Assembly (NCBI GenBank): GCA_902603095.1
Contig: CACKTS010000006.1
Span: 1 to 58,628 of the forward strand
Reading direction: 5' to 3'
Origin: an uncultured Alphaproteobacteria bacterium
GTDB taxonomy: Bacteria > Pseudomonadota > Alphaproteobacteria > HIMB59 > GCA-002718135
Length of the DNA: 58,628 nt
Part shown: positions 43,701 through 53,892 of the stretch, piece after piece
How positions within the stretch are numbered: the first letter of the stretch is position 1
How the letters are laid out: each line of letters opens with the position of its first letter
Notes under the pieces: model-generated
Databases searched by the model: none
The model's input: only the letters and a program-made list of their open reading frames with translations
What the model was told of the DNA's origin: nothing
Made by a program: the position numbers and the translations under genes

Positions 43701-44118
43701 TTTCATAACCTAATTTAATAAGTAAAAGCAGAATCTTATCTATTTTAATTTTAGATTTTTTTGAAATTGTAACAAAATTTTTTGTAATTTCATTTTTTGG
43801 TAAAGTTTTTTGAATTATTGCATTCAATGTTGTTAAAATAATCATTTTTGATTGATTTTTTGAACTAAGATGAAAAAGTGTATCTAAACGAGATGTTTGA
43901 ATTTCTTTAGAAGGTGAAATATTATCGTATGGAATTTGATCCCAAGCTTTATAAAGAAGGACAGTTATATCTGGAATCAGCCAACTTAACTTATTTTTAA
44001 TATTTAATATTTCCCTCTCATCTTTTCCTATATAAACTAAAGATATATCACTTTTGTGAAATATCTCTGTGATTATAAAAGCTTCAGTTTTATCAACTAC
44101 AGGACCTATTGATTTCAT
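40738..44118 (-). CDS. mfd: transcription-repair coupling factor
   Basis: This 1126-residue translocase releases RNA polymerase stalled at DNA damage and recruits UvrA. The N-terminal UvrB-like modules, the RNA-polymerase-interaction domain (LVHSEYGICKFNNIKKIELN, about 475), and the RecG-like translocase are all present. Motor motifs are GDVAFGKTEV near 609 (with Ala where most have Gly), DEEQ near 711, and GRVGRSSKRGYAY near 890. The C-terminal regulatory domain ends the protein. It starts one base after sdhE and lies on the strand opposite to recG, an order conserved in alphaproteobacteria. Confidence 0.95.
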   Translation of the reverse strand: MKSIGPVVDKTEAFIITEIFHKSDISLVYIGKDEREILNIKNKLSWLIPDITVLLYKAWDQIPYDNISPSKEIQTSRLDTLFHLSSKNQSKMIILTTLNAIIQKTLPKNEITKNFVTISKKSKIKIDKILLLLIKLGYERNSLVRDKSEFAIRGSIIDIFLPHFDKPIRIDLFDDEIDSIFEFDPISQKRLKESKIESFTLNPSSELIIDKIKIEKFRSEFRSIFQNYRKSQTYELFSSGIVPSGGEQFLPLFYDNLETLFDYCENSQILIHNDIIELFNERTENLNDYFDARNNSKDSFFLKPHYLFINKDYFDRIFTKFTVTKLSLFNNEGEIPTNLKKINNLSSIREKIDFNFIRKFFDINSNSKTIIICCNSSGSLEKVYKILNENIAISPFEIDNLSNLTEKKIHITVLEIEDSFELNNIIFINEKSIFGYSLAVKSIKKDQKKKFLFEELNKLSQGSLLVHSEYGICKFNNIKKIELNDSIHDCLELEFADTQKLFLPVENLNYITKYGDEEDENTINLDKLGAASWQKRKAEAKQKIRDASKKLIKIATKRLQSKSLPINIGNTEYDKFCSTFPYVETDDQLSAINDVINDFGSGTPSDRLIVGDVAFGKTEVIIRALFLAAKSNIQSIVFVPTTLLSRQHYDNFLKRFKLFNINIAEISRLIKQKEKKEIFNECAEGKIDILIGTHALLSDKLIFKNLGLIIYDEEQKLGTLQKEKFKEIAPNAHVLALSATPIPRTLSMSLSGVRDLSLILTAPFERLAVRSYVSKFDEITIKEAIKREVYGRRNGVYFVTPRKKDIPFIEIFLKEYLPEIKYVVTHGQLAPSLLESRISKFYNQEVPLMVSTNIIENGLDLPHVNTIIVYRSNLFSLASLYQLKGRVGRSSKRGYAYITYKENELKDNGKKRLSIINSADSLGAGFNIASQDLNMRGGGSIIGEEQSGFIREIGTELYHQMLEEEIMFQKQKISNDNSVKKIFYPTIKIPEEIFIPDDYIDDLDLRLSIYKRISSVTDNEELSNLIIELRDRFGPIPRELNNLFNLIEIKILCIEFNIEQFEFSRKGVVIGFYKNNPKNPQKLLDLSMNRHSQFTLRPDQKIFYDFKGQLNTSRFDLAKKILNQIK

Positions 44119-44364
44119 TTATATAATATTGATTTTTTCAAAAAGATTTTTGAATTTTATATTTACTTGAGTTTTTTTTGTAAGAATCTCATATATTTCT
44201 TTATCTGAATAAATATCAAAGACAGATTTTAATAATATTAATTCATTTTCACTAAATTGATTTAGATTGTTAATAAAATATTTTTTGTACAATAAATCGG
44301 TCTCTTTTGTTCCTGAATAAGTAGATCTATATTTGATAATCTTTTTTAGTGAATTTAATGTCAT
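44119..44364 (-). CDS. sdhE: FAD assembly factor SdhE
   Basis: This 81-residue helical protein, of the DUF339/SdhE/Sdh5 family, helps attach FAD to succinate dehydrogenase. The opening LKKIIKYRSTYSGTKETDLL corresponds to the family's conserved YRSxRRGxxExDxL, and the Gly-Thr-Lys-Glu-x-Asp core is kept, while the RR pair is replaced by Tyr-Ser. Length and position between mfd and recG match alphaproteobacterial sdhE genes. Confidence 0.85.
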   Translation of the reverse strand: MTLNSLKKIIKYRSTYSGTKETDLLYKKYFINNLNQFSENELILLKSVFDIYSDKEIYEILTKKTQVNIKFKNLFEKINII

Positions 44365-44405
44365 ATAATTAATAATAGAATATAGTAAAAAAATTATAAT
44401 ATTCT

Positions 44406-46484
44406 ATGAGACCTGCATATTTAGACTTATTACTCTCACCTATCAATAAATTAAAAGGTGTAGGACCCAAATTAGAATACATTATTAACAAATTAGGCAT
44501 TAATTTAAATGTGCATTTCTTATGGCATTTTCCATATAAAATTATTGAAAAAAAATATTATGAAAACATTAATGATGCTCCAATTAATCAATTAGTCACT
44601 CTTAAAATAGAGGTTATAAAACATTATCCTTCTAAATTTAGGAGACAACCATATCGTGTAAGTTGTTTAGCAAATGAAACACAGATTGATATAGTTTATT
44701 TTAATGCAAGACATCCAGTAATTAGATCAGTTTTACCTATTAAAAGTATTAAAATGATATCTGGAAAATTAGAATTTTTTAAAAATAAATTTCAAATTAC
44801 CCATCCATCAAATATAGAAAATATTTCAGATGTTCAGTTATTAAGAGAAAAGGAACCTGTTTATAGTTTGACTGCAGGCTTAAACATGAAAAGCTTTATT
44901 AAATTATCAAATCAAGTTTTGAATTTAATTCCAAATTTAAAAGAATGGATAGATGAAAAATTAATTAAAAAATATAATTTTGTATCATGGAAGGAATCTT
45001 TAGAAAAATTACATAATCCAGAAATTGAAGATACATATAGTGAAAAAAATCTATTTAGAAGAAGATTAGCTTTTGATGAATTATTAGCACACCAGCTAGC
45101 AATTTGTATTATTAGAACTATTGATAATAAAAAAAAATCAGTAATTTTTAAAAATGATAATAAATTGAAAAATAATTTGATTAAAAATTTAGAATTTAAA
45201 CTTACTAAATCACAAATAAAAGTTGTAAGTGAAATTCAAAATGACCTTATTTCAAATAAACAAATGATTAGATTACTTCAGGGAGATGTAGGTTCTGGTA
45301 AAACTATTGTAGCTTTATTATCAATGTTAACAGTTATTGAATCTGGATACCAAGCAACCTTGATGGCTCCTACTAGTATTCTTGCATACCAGCATTATGA
45401 TAATATCTCAAAGTTAATTAAGGATTTTCCTATTGAAATAGATATACTTACAGGAAAAGATAAAGGTAAAAGAAGATTAGAAAAGTTAGACAAAATTATA
45501 AAAGGCAATACACAAATAATAATTGGTACCCATGCACTTATTCAAGATGGAGTTAATTTTAAAAAATTAGGCTTATCAGTTATTGATGAACAGCATAGAT
45601 TTGGTGTTTATCAAAGAATGGCTTTTAACTATAAAGGTTTTCGCCCATCTATATTAGTTATGAGTGCAACACCAATTCCTAGAACTTTAACTCTTGCAGC
45701 ATATGGTGATATGGATGAAAGTAAACTAATAGAAAAACCTATTGGTCGAAAACCTATAAAAACATCTTCATTAAACCTAAAAAAAGAAAATAATTTAATT
45801 GCAAGAATTAAAAATAAAGTAAACAATTCAGATGATAAATTTTTTTGGGTTTGTCCTCTTATAGAAGAATCTCAAGAACTTGATCTTAAGGCTGCAAAAG
45901 ATCGTTTTAATTCACTTAGTAAAATATTTAAAAATAAGGTATTGCTTATTCATGGACAATTAGGTGATAAAGATAAAGAACTAATAATGGAGAAATTTAA
46001 AAATGAAGATTTTCGAATTTTAGTATCTACTACAGTAATTGAAGTTGGAATTGACATTAAATCAGCAACTACAATTATAATTGAGCACGCAGAAAGATTT
46101 GGATTAGCTCAACTTCACCAGTTAAGGGGTCGAGTAGGAAGAAATGATGAAGATTCATATTGTATACTTTTACATAAAGAAAATATTAATGATTCAGCAA
46201 AAAAAAGATTGAATATTATGACACAAACTAATGATGGTTTTATTATTGCAGAAGAAGATTTAAAAATAAGAGGACCAGGAGAAATATTAGGGAAAAAACA
46301 GTCAGGTTTACCTTCTTTTAATGTTGCAGATTTAAGTTTTGATGGCGATTTATTAGAAGAGGCTAAATTATATGCAGAAAATATTATAAATACTGATCCA
46401 CAATTAAAAAATAATAAAAATCTAAAAGATTTATTGTATATTCATGAACGTGATACAGCAATAAGAACATTAAATGCAGGATAA
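44406..46484 (+). CDS. recG: ATP-dependent DNA helicase RecG
   Basis: This 692-residue branch-migration helicase has an N-terminal wedge (OB) domain for fork recognition (about 50-180), then the SF2 motor. Motif I is GDVGSGKTIVALL near 294, motif II DEQH near 392, motif III SATPIPRTL, and the late RGRVGRNDEDSYCIL near 575. It rescues stalled forks. Its stop overlaps the start of the next gene (TAATG). It is divergent from sdhE-mfd, with a 41-bp gap. Confidence 0.96.
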   Translation: MRPAYLDLLLSPINKLKGVGPKLEYIINKLGINLNVHFLWHFPYKIIEKKYYENINDAPINQLVTLKIEVIKHYPSKFRRQPYRVSCLANETQIDIVYFNARHPVIRSVLPIKSIKMISGKLEFFKNKFQITHPSNIENISDVQLLREKEPVYSLTAGLNMKSFIKLSNQVLNLIPNLKEWIDEKLIKKYNFVSWKESLEKLHNPEIEDTYSEKNLFRRRLAFDELLAHQLAICIIRTIDNKKKSVIFKNDNKLKNNLIKNLEFKLTKSQIKVVSEIQNDLISNKQMIRLLQGDVGSGKTIVALLSMLTVIESGYQATLMAPTSILAYQHYDNISKLIKDFPIEIDILTGKDKGKRRLEKLDKIIKGNTQIIIGTHALIQDGVNFKKLGLSVIDEQHRFGVYQRMAFNYKGFRPSILVMSATPIPRTLTLAAYGDMDESKLIEKPIGRKPIKTSSLNLKKENNLIARIKNKVNNSDDKFFWVCPLIEESQELDLKAAKDRFNSLSKIFKNKVLLIHGQLGDKDKELIMEKFKNEDFRILVSTTVIEVGIDIKSATTIIIEHAERFGLAQLHQLRGRVGRNDEDSYCILLHKENINDSAKKRLNIMTQTNDGFIIAEEDLKIRGPGEILGKKQSGLPSFNVADLSFDGDLLEEAKLYAENIINTDPQLKNNKNLKDLLYIHERDTAIRTLNAG

Positions 46485-46942
46485 TGGAAACTATTGATTA
46501 TAAAAAAGGAATAAGATTTGAATGCCAAGGTTCTGGTAATTGTTGTGTTTCAAGAGGATCTTATGGTTTTGTTTATTTAAGTGATATTGACCTAAAAAGA
46601 TTTTCAAAATATTTTAAGATTTCAATAAAAAAATTTAAAGAAAAGTATTGTAAAATTACTGATGGTTTTATTCACTTATCTGAAAAATATGAACTTGACG
46701 GAAATTGTATATTTTTAAAAGATAAAAAATGTTCAGTATATAATAGCAGACCTACTCAATGTAGAACATGGCCATTTTGGAATGAAAATATGAATCCTAA
46801 AGTTTGGAATGAAGATATTGCAATTAATTGTCCTGGTATTGGGAAAGGAAAACTGATTAAATCAAAAAAAATTGAAAGATTTTTGAAAGAAGATTTAAAA
46901 AATGAAGATTCTATACTTAAAAAATTTAACCTTCAGAAATAA
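46484..46942 (+). CDS. YkgJ-type cysteine-cluster protein
   Basis: This 152-residue protein has the cysteine cluster of the YkgJ/UPF0153 family: CQGSGNCC near the start, then CKITDG, DGNCIFLKDKKCSVYNSRP and QCRTWPFWNE. These ligands probably bind zinc or an iron-sulfur cluster. Function is not established. It is coupled to recG through a TAATG overlap. Its end overlaps a small minus-strand frame by 17 bp. Confidence 0.82.
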   Translation: METIDYKKGIRFECQGSGNCCVSRGSYGFVYLSDIDLKRFSKYFKISIKKFKEKYCKITDGFIHLSEKYELDGNCIFLKDKKCSVYNSRPTQCRTWPFWNENMNPKVWNEDIAINCPGIGKGKLIKSKKIERFLKEDLKNEDSILKKFNLQK

Positions 46943-47108
46943 ATTCCATTTCTTTGTAATAACCAATGTAGACATTAGACTTTTTTTTTAATATTATTTT
47001 AATTGTTGTTCCAACTAAGACAACTTCTAAAATACTTTCATTTTTATATAAAATATCACATTTTTTTGAAATTCCAGTTGCAATATTTTTAATTATAGTT
47101 TGTTTCAT
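46926..47108 (-). CDS. possible 60-residue protein downstream of tRNA-Lys
   Basis: A small frame of 60 residues (start MKQTIIKNIATG, with beta-like ILEVVLVGTTIKIILKK) begins 7 bases after the tRNA-Lys 3' end. A longer reading through the tRNA gives the well-known artefact start MGHRFESCRAH and should be discarded. No ribosome-binding site fits between tRNA and ATG, and the end overlaps the YkgJ-like gene, so reality is doubtful. Confidence 0.35.
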   Translation of the reverse strand: MKQTIIKNIATGISKKCDILYKNESILEVVLVGTTIKIILKKKSNVYIGYYKEMEFISEG

Positions 47109-47115
47109 CAAAAAA

Positions 47116-47191
<76 letters not shown>

Positions 47192-47236
47192 AACAATGTC
47201 ATTGTCTATATAGTTCAAATTTCATGAACGCAAGTC

Positions 47237-47734
47237 CTATGATGATGAGTTTTTCTTATTTAAAATGCTTATAGTATTTTTTGAAACAAATTTAGATACG
47301 TCACCTCCAAGTTTATGAACTTCTTTAACTAAATTAGAAGAGATAAACGAATGATTATCTGAAGACATTAAAAAAACAGTCTCAATATCTGGATTTAATT
47401 GAAAGTTCATGCCAGTCATTTGTAATTCATATTCAAAATCAGAAACCGCTCTTAAACCTTTTATTATACAGTTTGCATTATGATTCATTGCAAAATCAAT
47501 TAAAAGTCCTTTAACTGAATGAATTTCTATTTTCTTCGTATCTAATTTTAATGAAAATACATCATTTAAAATGATTTCTTCTCTTTCTTTAATACTTAAT
47601 AAAGGTTTTTTATTTAAATTATCAGCTACGCCAATTATTAATTTATCAACTACCTTTAATGATCTTTGAATGATATTTAGATGACCGTTTGTCAACGGGT
47701 CAAAAGTACCAGGATATATTCCAATTTTATTCAT
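47237..47734 (-). CDS. coaD: phosphopantetheine adenylyltransferase
   Basis: This 165-residue enzyme makes dephospho-CoA from phosphopantetheine and ATP. It contains [18 protein letters not shown], with the nucleotidyl-transferase TxGH motif at 15-18, and the C-terminal [20 protein letters not shown], in place of the usual ISSTxVRE. The [15 protein letters not shown] segment binds substrate. It overlaps the gyrA end by 8 bp, an order seen in alphaproteobacteria. Confidence 0.94.
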   Translation of the reverse strand: MNKIGIYPGTFDPLTNGHLNIIQRSLKVVDKLIIGVADNLNKKPLLSIKEREEIILNDVFSLKLDTKKIEIHSVKGLLIDFAMNHNANCIIKGLRAVSDFEYELQMTGMNFQLNPDIETVFLMSSDNHSFISSNLVKEVHKLGGDVSKFVSKNTISILNKKNSSS

Positions 47735-50402
47735 TTGCAGTATCTATATCTTGAATTCTGGAAACTGAGACAATAGAATCACTTTCTGGTATTTTAAAGA
47801 CACTAACGCCCTTAGTAGATCTACCTGCTATTCTAATTTGATTAACATTAACACGAATTATTTGCCCTTTATCAGTGACCAATATAATTTGATCACTTTC
47901 ATTAATGACAAAACAATCTAAAACTTCACCATTTTTTTCAGAGGTAATAATACCTGTTATGCCCTTACCGCCTCTATTTGAAATTCTATACTCATATGCA
48001 GAAGATCTTTTTCCATAACCATTAGTTGTTAAAGCAAGAAGAAATTCTTCATTATTATGTAAATCATTAAAGTCAGGTTTTAGACTAATTGTATTCTTTC
48101 TGTTTTCAGATGCAGCTCTAAGATAATCTTGTCTAATATTTATATCAATTTTAGAATGCTTAAGTATAGCCTGAGAAATCACGTAATTGTTTTTTTCTAA
48201 TTTAATACCTCTTACTCCTGAAGAATTTAATCCAGAAAATAGTCTTAGTTTTTCTAAAGGAAATCTTAGGCACTTACCATTTTTTGTTGAAAGAAGGATG
48301 TCATCAAATTCATTTGCTAATTTTATACCTATTAACTGATCTTGTGAATCAAGTTTTATAGCTAATTTTCCACTATCTCTTAATTCCCTTTTACCACTTT
48401 TGGCAACATCAATTAATTTGTTTTTCCTAACCATACCTTTTTTTGTTGCAAAAATTATCAGACTATTAAACCAGGATTCTTCATTTAATGGAAGTGGAAG
48501 AAAAGTTGCTATTTTTTCATCATTAGAAAAAGGAAGTAAATTAACAATTGGTTTTCCTCTAGCCTTTAAAGATGCCTCTGGAATATCGTGAGATTTTAAT
48601 GCATAAACTTTTCCTAGTGTAGAAAAAACTAACAACTTAGTATGTGTGTCAGCAAGATGAATTTCTTTAACAAAATCCTCTTCCCTGGTTGACATTCCAG
48701 TCTTACCTTTTCCACCCCTGTTTTGTGCCCGATAATTTTCAAGCAAAGTTCTTTTTATATAACCATTGTTAGATATAGTAATAACTATATCCTCTTTTTG
48801 AATGTATTTTAAATCATCAACTTCTTCATATTCTCTATTAATTATTTCACTTTTCCTAGGTGTTGCAAATTCTTTTTTTATTTCAGTTAATTCTTTTTTT
48901 ATTTCCTCTAAAAGTTTTGATCGTGACTGTAAAATTTCTAAATAATTTTTAATTTCTAAAATTAATTTTTCTAAATCTTTTTGAATATCATCTCTTTCTA
49001 ATGAAGTTAATCTATGCAATCTAAGTTCTAAAATTGCTCTAGCTTGACTTTCTGTCAATATAAAGATGTTTTTATTTAATTGAGTAGTGTCTTCATCAAC
49101 TAGTTTTATAAAGTTAATATTTTTATTATTAAGCTTCCATTTTGTATTAATTAACTTATGCCTAGCTTCTTTTGAATCCTTTGATGATTTTATTAGATCA
49201 ATAATTTCATCTATATTTGCATTAGCCACAACCAAACCTAATAATACATGGGCTTTATCTCTAGCTTTGTTTAAATCAAATATAGTTTTTTTAGTTATTA
49301 CCTCTTCTCTAAATTCTATAAATGCTGATAACATTTCTTTTAGGTTCATCTGTTCAGGCTTGCCCTTGTTTAGAGCTAACATATTTGAATTGAAAGTGGT
49401 TTGAAGAAGTGTGTTTTTATAAAGCTGATTTAAAATAATATTTGCATCAACATCTTTCTTAAGTTCGATTACAACACGTACTCCATTACGATCCGATTCA
49501 TCTCTGAGGTCAGAAATCCCTTCAATAATATTATTTTTTACAGTTTCAGCAATTTTTTCAATTAATTTAGATTTATTTACTTGATAAGGTATTTCATGGA
49601 TTATTATAGCTTCTCTATCTTTTTTAAAATTCTCTATAGATGTTTTAGATCTAAGAACGACTCCTCCTTTACCAGTTTGAAAAGCATCTATAATACCTTT
49701 TTTACCTATTATCTGACCACCAGTTGGAAAATCTGGGCCAAAAATATATTTAGATAATTCTTCTAAGTCTGAATTCGGATTTTCAATTAAATAAAGAGTT
49801 GCATCTATTACCTCTCCTAAATTATGTGGAGCAATATTAGTTGCCATTCCAACAGCAATTCCTGAAGCTCCATTTACAAGTAAATTTGGAAATTGTGCAG
49901 GTAAAACAGATGGCTCTAAAGTACTGTCATCATAGTTTGGTTGAAAATTTATTGTTTCTTTTTCTAAATCAGCAACTATTTTTTCAGCTACTTTTGCTAA
50001 TCTTGCTTCTGTATAACGCATAGCTGCAGGTGGATCACCATCTAAAGATCCAAAATTACCTTGCCCGTCAATTAATTCTAATCTCATAGAAAAATCTTGA
50101 GCCATTCTCACCATTGACTGATAAATTGCTCCATCACCATGAGGATGATATTTACCCATGACATCGCCAACAATTCTAGCTGATTTTCTATAAGCTTTGT
50201 TAAAATTATAACCAGATTCATTCATAGCATAAAGTATTCTTCTATGGACTGGTTTAAGTCCATCTCTACAATCCGGAAGTGCTCTACTTACAATTACAGA
50301 CATTGCATAATCTAGATAAGACTTCTTCATTTCTTCTACTAATGAAATATTAGAAATATTATTAGTATTTGTACTATCTGAATCTATATTATTATCTGTC
50401 AC
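47727..50402 (-). CDS. gyrA: DNA gyrase subunit A
   Basis: This 891-residue topoisomerase subunit cuts and rejoins DNA during supercoiling. The N-terminal domain has [20 protein letters not shown] and [20 protein letters not shown], and catalytic Tyr near 127 ([10 protein letters not shown]). Two positions of the quinolone-resistance region differ from E. coli: Gly at the Ser83 position and Gln at the Asp87 position. The C-terminal pinwheel carries the GyrA box as QNRGGKG, with a second SNRGGKG repeat. ParC is excluded by the box and by length. The following gene is coaD. Confidence 0.95.
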   Translation of the reverse strand: MTDNNIDSDSTNTNNISNISLVEEMKKSYLDYAMSVIVSRALPDCRDGLKPVHRRILYAMNESGYNFNKAYRKSARIVGDVMGKYHPHGDGAIYQSMVRMAQDFSMRLELIDGQGNFGSLDGDPPAAMRYTEARLAKVAEKIVADLEKETINFQPNYDDSTLEPSVLPAQFPNLLVNGASGIAVGMATNIAPHNLGEVIDATLYLIENPNSDLEELSKYIFGPDFPTGGQIIGKKGIIDAFQTGKGGVVLRSKTSIENFKKDREAIIIHEIPYQVNKSKLIEKIAETVKNNIIEGISDLRDESDRNGVRVVIELKKDVDANIILNQLYKNTLLQTTFNSNMLALNKGKPEQMNLKEMLSAFIEFREEVITKKTIFDLNKARDKAHVLLGLVVANANIDEIIDLIKSSKDSKEARHKLINTKWKLNNKNINFIKLVDEDTTQLNKNIFILTESQARAILELRLHRLTSLERDDIQKDLEKLILEIKNYLEILQSRSKLLEEIKKELTEIKKEFATPRKSEIINREYEEVDDLKYIQKEDIVITISNNGYIKRTLLENYRAQNRGGKGKTGMSTREEDFVKEIHLADTHTKLLVFSTLGKVYALKSHDIPEASLKARGKPIVNLLPFSNDEKIATFLPLPLNEESWFNSLIIFATKKGMVRKNKLIDVAKSGKRELRDSGKLAIKLDSQDQLIGIKLANEFDDILLSTKNGKCLRFPLEKLRLFSGLNSSGVRGIKLEKNNYVISQAILKHSKIDINIRQDYLRAASENRKNTISLKPDFNDLHNNEEFLLALTTNGYGKRSSAYEYRISNRGGKGITGIITSEKNGEVLDCFVINESDQIILVTDKGQIIRVNVNQIRIAGRSTKGVSVFKIPESDSIVSVSRIQDIDTANE

Positions 50403-50542
50403 TAATTTTTATGAGTTTTCTGCGAAAAATATAGTTTTTTTATATCAAATTGATTAAATTTATACAATCTTATAAAATACAAATAAATGTATAAAAAAAA
50501 TATATTTTTCAATAATTTATACTAAATTATTAATGTATAATA

Positions 50543-51016
50543 TTAAAATGGAATATCTTCATCTAAATCAGAAGAATCATTTGAATTTGAATCAAAATTA
50601 TTATCTGAAATAGAGCTATCTTGAGTGTTATCTGATTGATTTTCTATATTAGTATTTGATTGATTTCTTGAATCTAGGAGAGTCAAATTACAATTATAAC
50701 CTTGAAGAACAACCTCAGTGGTATATCTATCTTTACCTTCTTGGTCCTGCCATTTTCGAGTTTGTAACTCACCTTCTACATAAATTTTAGAACCTTTTTT
50801 TACATATTTTTCAACAATATCAACTAAACCATCACCAAAAACAACAATATTGTGCCATGAGGTTTTTTCTTTTTGTTCTTGAGTATTTTTATCTTTCCAG
50901 CGTTTAGAAGTAGCTATTGAAAAAGATGCCATTTTACTTCCAGATTGCATAGATCTGATATCAGGGTCTCTGCCTAAATTTCCTAAAAGGATTACCTTAT
51001 TAACACTACCAACCAT
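50543..51016 (-). CDS. ssb: single-stranded DNA-binding protein
   Basis: This 157-residue protein binds single-stranded DNA through an OB fold (about 1-110), starting VNKVILLGNLGRDPDIRSM and including WHNIVVFGDGLVDIVEKYV and VEGELQTRKWQDQEGKDRY. A Ser/Asn/Asp-rich linker follows. The acidic tip DLDEDIPF recruits repair and replication partners. It is divergent from uvrA across 56 bp, a common arrangement that lets both respond to damage, and is separated from gyrA by 140 bp of simple AT-rich sequence. Confidence 0.95.
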   Translation of the reverse strand: MVGSVNKVILLGNLGRDPDIRSMQSGSKMASFSIATSKRWKDKNTQEQKEKTSWHNIVVFGDGLVDIVEKYVKKGSKIYVEGELQTRKWQDQEGKDRYTTEVVLQGYNCNLTLLDSRNQSNTNIENQSDNTQDSSISDNNFDSNSNDSSDLDEDIPF

Positions 51017-51072
51017 AATATTTGTATATATATCTTTATAACAAATTATTTAAATAAACTATCAGTAAATTA

Positions 51073-53877
51073 ATGAATCAAGATAAAATTGTTATAAAAG
51101 GTGCAAGAGAACACAATTTAAAAAATATAAATCTTGAGATTCCAAAAAATAAGCTTGTTGTAATAACTGGAGTTAGTGGTTCTGGTAAATCAACTTTAGC
51201 ATTTGATACAATTTATTCTGAAGGTCAAAGAAAATACGTTGAAAGTTTATCTGCATATGCAAGACAATTCTTACAAATGATGAATAAACCTGATGTTGAT
51301 GCTATCGAAGGTTTATCACCAGCTATCTCGATAGAACAAAAAACTACTCAAAAAAATCCAAGAAGCACAGTTGGGACTGTGACAGAAATATATGATTATT
51401 TAAGAGTATTATTTGCAAGAGTTGGCACACCTTATTCACCTGTAACTGGACTTCCGATAAAATCACAATCAGTAAGTGAAATTTGTGATAACATAATTAA
51501 TAATAATAAAAATGATAAAGCATATATTTTATCTCCAATTGTTAGAGATAGAAAAGGTGAATACAAAAAAGAAATTGAAGAATTAAAGAAAAAAGGTTTT
51601 CAAAGATTAAAAGTTGATGGAAATATTTATGAAATTGATGAAATACCTAATTTAAAGAAAAATTTTAAACACAATATTGACGTTTTAGTTGATAGATTAG
51701 TTATTAAGAAAAACATTCAACAAAGATTAGCTGAAAGTATTGAGGTCGCTCTTACATTATCTGATGGTTTAATATACTTAGAAAATTTAGAGTCTAAGAA
51801 AATTAGCACTTTTTCATCAAAATTTGCTTGTCCAGTTTCTGGATTTTCAATTGAAGAGATTGAACCAAGACTATTTAGTTTCAATGCACCAATGGGAGCA
51901 TGTGATGAATGTGATGGTATAGGAGTGGAAAAGTTTTTTGATGATAAAAAGATTGTTCCTGATGATTCAAGATCAATTTTAAAAGGTGCAATTAAACCTT
52001 GGGAAACTAAAGTATTTGGTTACCAAAAAAAATTTTTTGTAGAAACAATCTCAAAAATTTTAAAAGCATATAAAATAGATGTGAAGACACCTTGGTATAA
52101 AATACCTAAAGATTTGCAAAATATCATTTTATATGGAGATGAGAATAATAATGAGGAATTTATAAGTGAGTTTGAGGGGATAATTAATTTTATAGATAGA
52201 AAATATTCTGAAACTGAAAGATGGTGGGTGCAGTACGAATTAGAAAAATATCTATCAGAAAGAGATTGTGAAGTTTGTAATGGATATCGATTAAATAAAA
52301 AGGCTTTAGCAGTAAAAATAGCTGACAGTCATATAGGGCAAATAACTAGAAAATCTATAGATGAATGTTTTGATTGGTTTAACAAATTAAATAAAAATTT
52401 ATCTACAAGTGAAAATAAGATTGCAGAAGGTGTTATTAAAGAAATTAAGGATAGATTAGAATTTTTAAACAGAGTTGGTCTAGATTATCTATCACTTTCA
52501 AGAGCAAGTAAAAGTTTATCTGGAGGTGAAAGTCAGAGGATTAGACTTGCAAGTCAAATTGGATCAGGATTAACTGGAGTTTTATATGTGCTAGATGAGC
52601 CATCAATAGGACTTCATCAAAAAGATAATCATCAATTAATAAGAACATTATTTAAACTAAGAGATTTAGGGAACACAGTGATTGTAGTAGAGCATGATGA
52701 AGATGCAATTAAACAAGCTGATCATATTATTGATATAGGCGAAAAAGCAGGAATACATGGAGGAAAAGTAATAGCTGAAGGAAATTTAAAAAATATTCTT
52801 AAAAATAACAATAGCTTAACTGCTCAATATCTAAATAAGAAAAAAAATATAGCTATACCAAAAAATAGAAGAAAATTTGATAAAAACAAAATTTTTACTC
52901 TGCAAAAAATAAAAACAAATAATCTTAACAATTTGGAAGTAAAATTTCCATTGGGTAACTTAATTTGTGTCACAGGAGTATCTGGAAGTGGTAAGTCGTC
53001 GCTTATTATTGATACACTATATAAAAGATTAGATGAATATTTTAATAAATCATTAAATAAAGATGAAACTTACTTTAATTTTAAAGGAATTAAAAATATT
53101 GATAAAGTTATCGATATAGATCAATCTCCTATTGGAAGAACACCAAGATCAAATCCAGCAACTTATACAGGTTGCTTTACACCTATAAGAGATTGGTATG
53201 CAGGATTAAATGAGTCTGCTGCAAGAGGATACAAGCCAGGTAGATTTTCTTTTAATGTTAAGGGGGGTAGATGTGAGTCTTGTGAAGGAGATGGAGTAAA
53301 AAAAATCGAGATGCATTTTCTTGCTGATGTATATGTTGAATGTGACATTTGTAAAAGTAAACGTTACAACAGGGAAACACTTGAAATAAAATACAATAAT
53401 AAATCAATTGCGGATATTTTGGATATGACAGTTGAGGAAGGATATAATTTCTTCTCAAAAATACCTTCTATAAAACAAAAATTAAAAACTTTAATGGAAG
53501 TAGGATTAGATTATATTAAAATAGGTCAATCTGCGACAACATTATCAGGTGGTGAGGCTCAAAGAATAAAATTATCTAAAGAATTGTCAAAAAGATCTAC
53601 GGGTAAAACTTTATATATATTAGATGAGCCAACTACTGGCTTACATTTTGATGATGTAAATAAATTATTAAAAATTCTACATACTTTGGTAGATGAAGGT
53701 AATACAGTTATAGTTATTGAACATAATTTAGATGTTATTAAAACTGCTGATTACATAATAGATTTAGGTCCCTTGGGTGGTGTAAAAGGTGGTCAAATTG
53801 TTGGGAAGGGAACTCCTGAAGATATTGCAAATATTAAAAAAAGCTTTACAGGTAAATTCTTAAAACAAATTTTATAA
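51073..53877 (+). CDS. uvrA: excinuclease ABC subunit A
   Basis: This 934-residue damage sensor starts nucleotide-excision repair. Each half has an ATPase: Walker A GVSGSGKSTLAFDT near 33 and GVSGSGKSSLIIDTL near 636, with signatures LSGGESQRIRLA and LSGGEAQRIKLS. Zinc modules include CDECDGIG in the first half and CESCEGDG...CDICKSKRYN in the second; the first CPVSGF keeps one Cys of a pair, as in other alphaproteobacterial UvrA proteins. It is divergent from ssb and is followed 15 bp later by the superoxide dismutase gene. Confidence 0.97.
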   Translation: MNQDKIVIKGAREHNLKNINLEIPKNKLVVITGVSGSGKSTLAFDTIYSEGQRKYVESLSAYARQFLQMMNKPDVDAIEGLSPAISIEQKTTQKNPRSTVGTVTEIYDYLRVLFARVGTPYSPVTGLPIKSQSVSEICDNIINNNKNDKAYILSPIVRDRKGEYKKEIEELKKKGFQRLKVDGNIYEIDEIPNLKKNFKHNIDVLVDRLVIKKNIQQRLAESIEVALTLSDGLIYLENLESKKISTFSSKFACPVSGFSIEEIEPRLFSFNAPMGACDECDGIGVEKFFDDKKIVPDDSRSILKGAIKPWETKVFGYQKKFFVETISKILKAYKIDVKTPWYKIPKDLQNIILYGDENNNEEFISEFEGIINFIDRKYSETERWWVQYELEKYLSERDCEVCNGYRLNKKALAVKIADSHIGQITRKSIDECFDWFNKLNKNLSTSENKIAEGVIKEIKDRLEFLNRVGLDYLSLSRASKSLSGGESQRIRLASQIGSGLTGVLYVLDEPSIGLHQKDNHQLIRTLFKLRDLGNTVIVVEHDEDAIKQADHIIDIGEKAGIHGGKVIAEGNLKNILKNNNSLTAQYLNKKKNIAIPKNRRKFDKNKIFTLQKIKTNNLNNLEVKFPLGNLICVTGVSGSGKSSLIIDTLYKRLDEYFNKSLNKDETYFNFKGIKNIDKVIDIDQSPIGRTPRSNPATYTGCFTPIRDWYAGLNESAARGYKPGRFSFNVKGGRCESCEGDGVKKIEMHFLADVYVECDICKSKRYNRETLEIKYNNKSIADILDMTVEEGYNFFSKIPSIKQKLKTLMEVGLDYIKIGQSATTLSGGEAQRIKLSKELSKRSTGKTLYILDEPTTGLHFDDVNKLLKILHTLVDEGNTVIVIEHNLDVIKTADYIIDLGPLGGVKGGQIVGKGTPEDIANIKKSFTGKFLKQIL

Positions 53878-53892
53878 ATAAAGGAATAAGAA

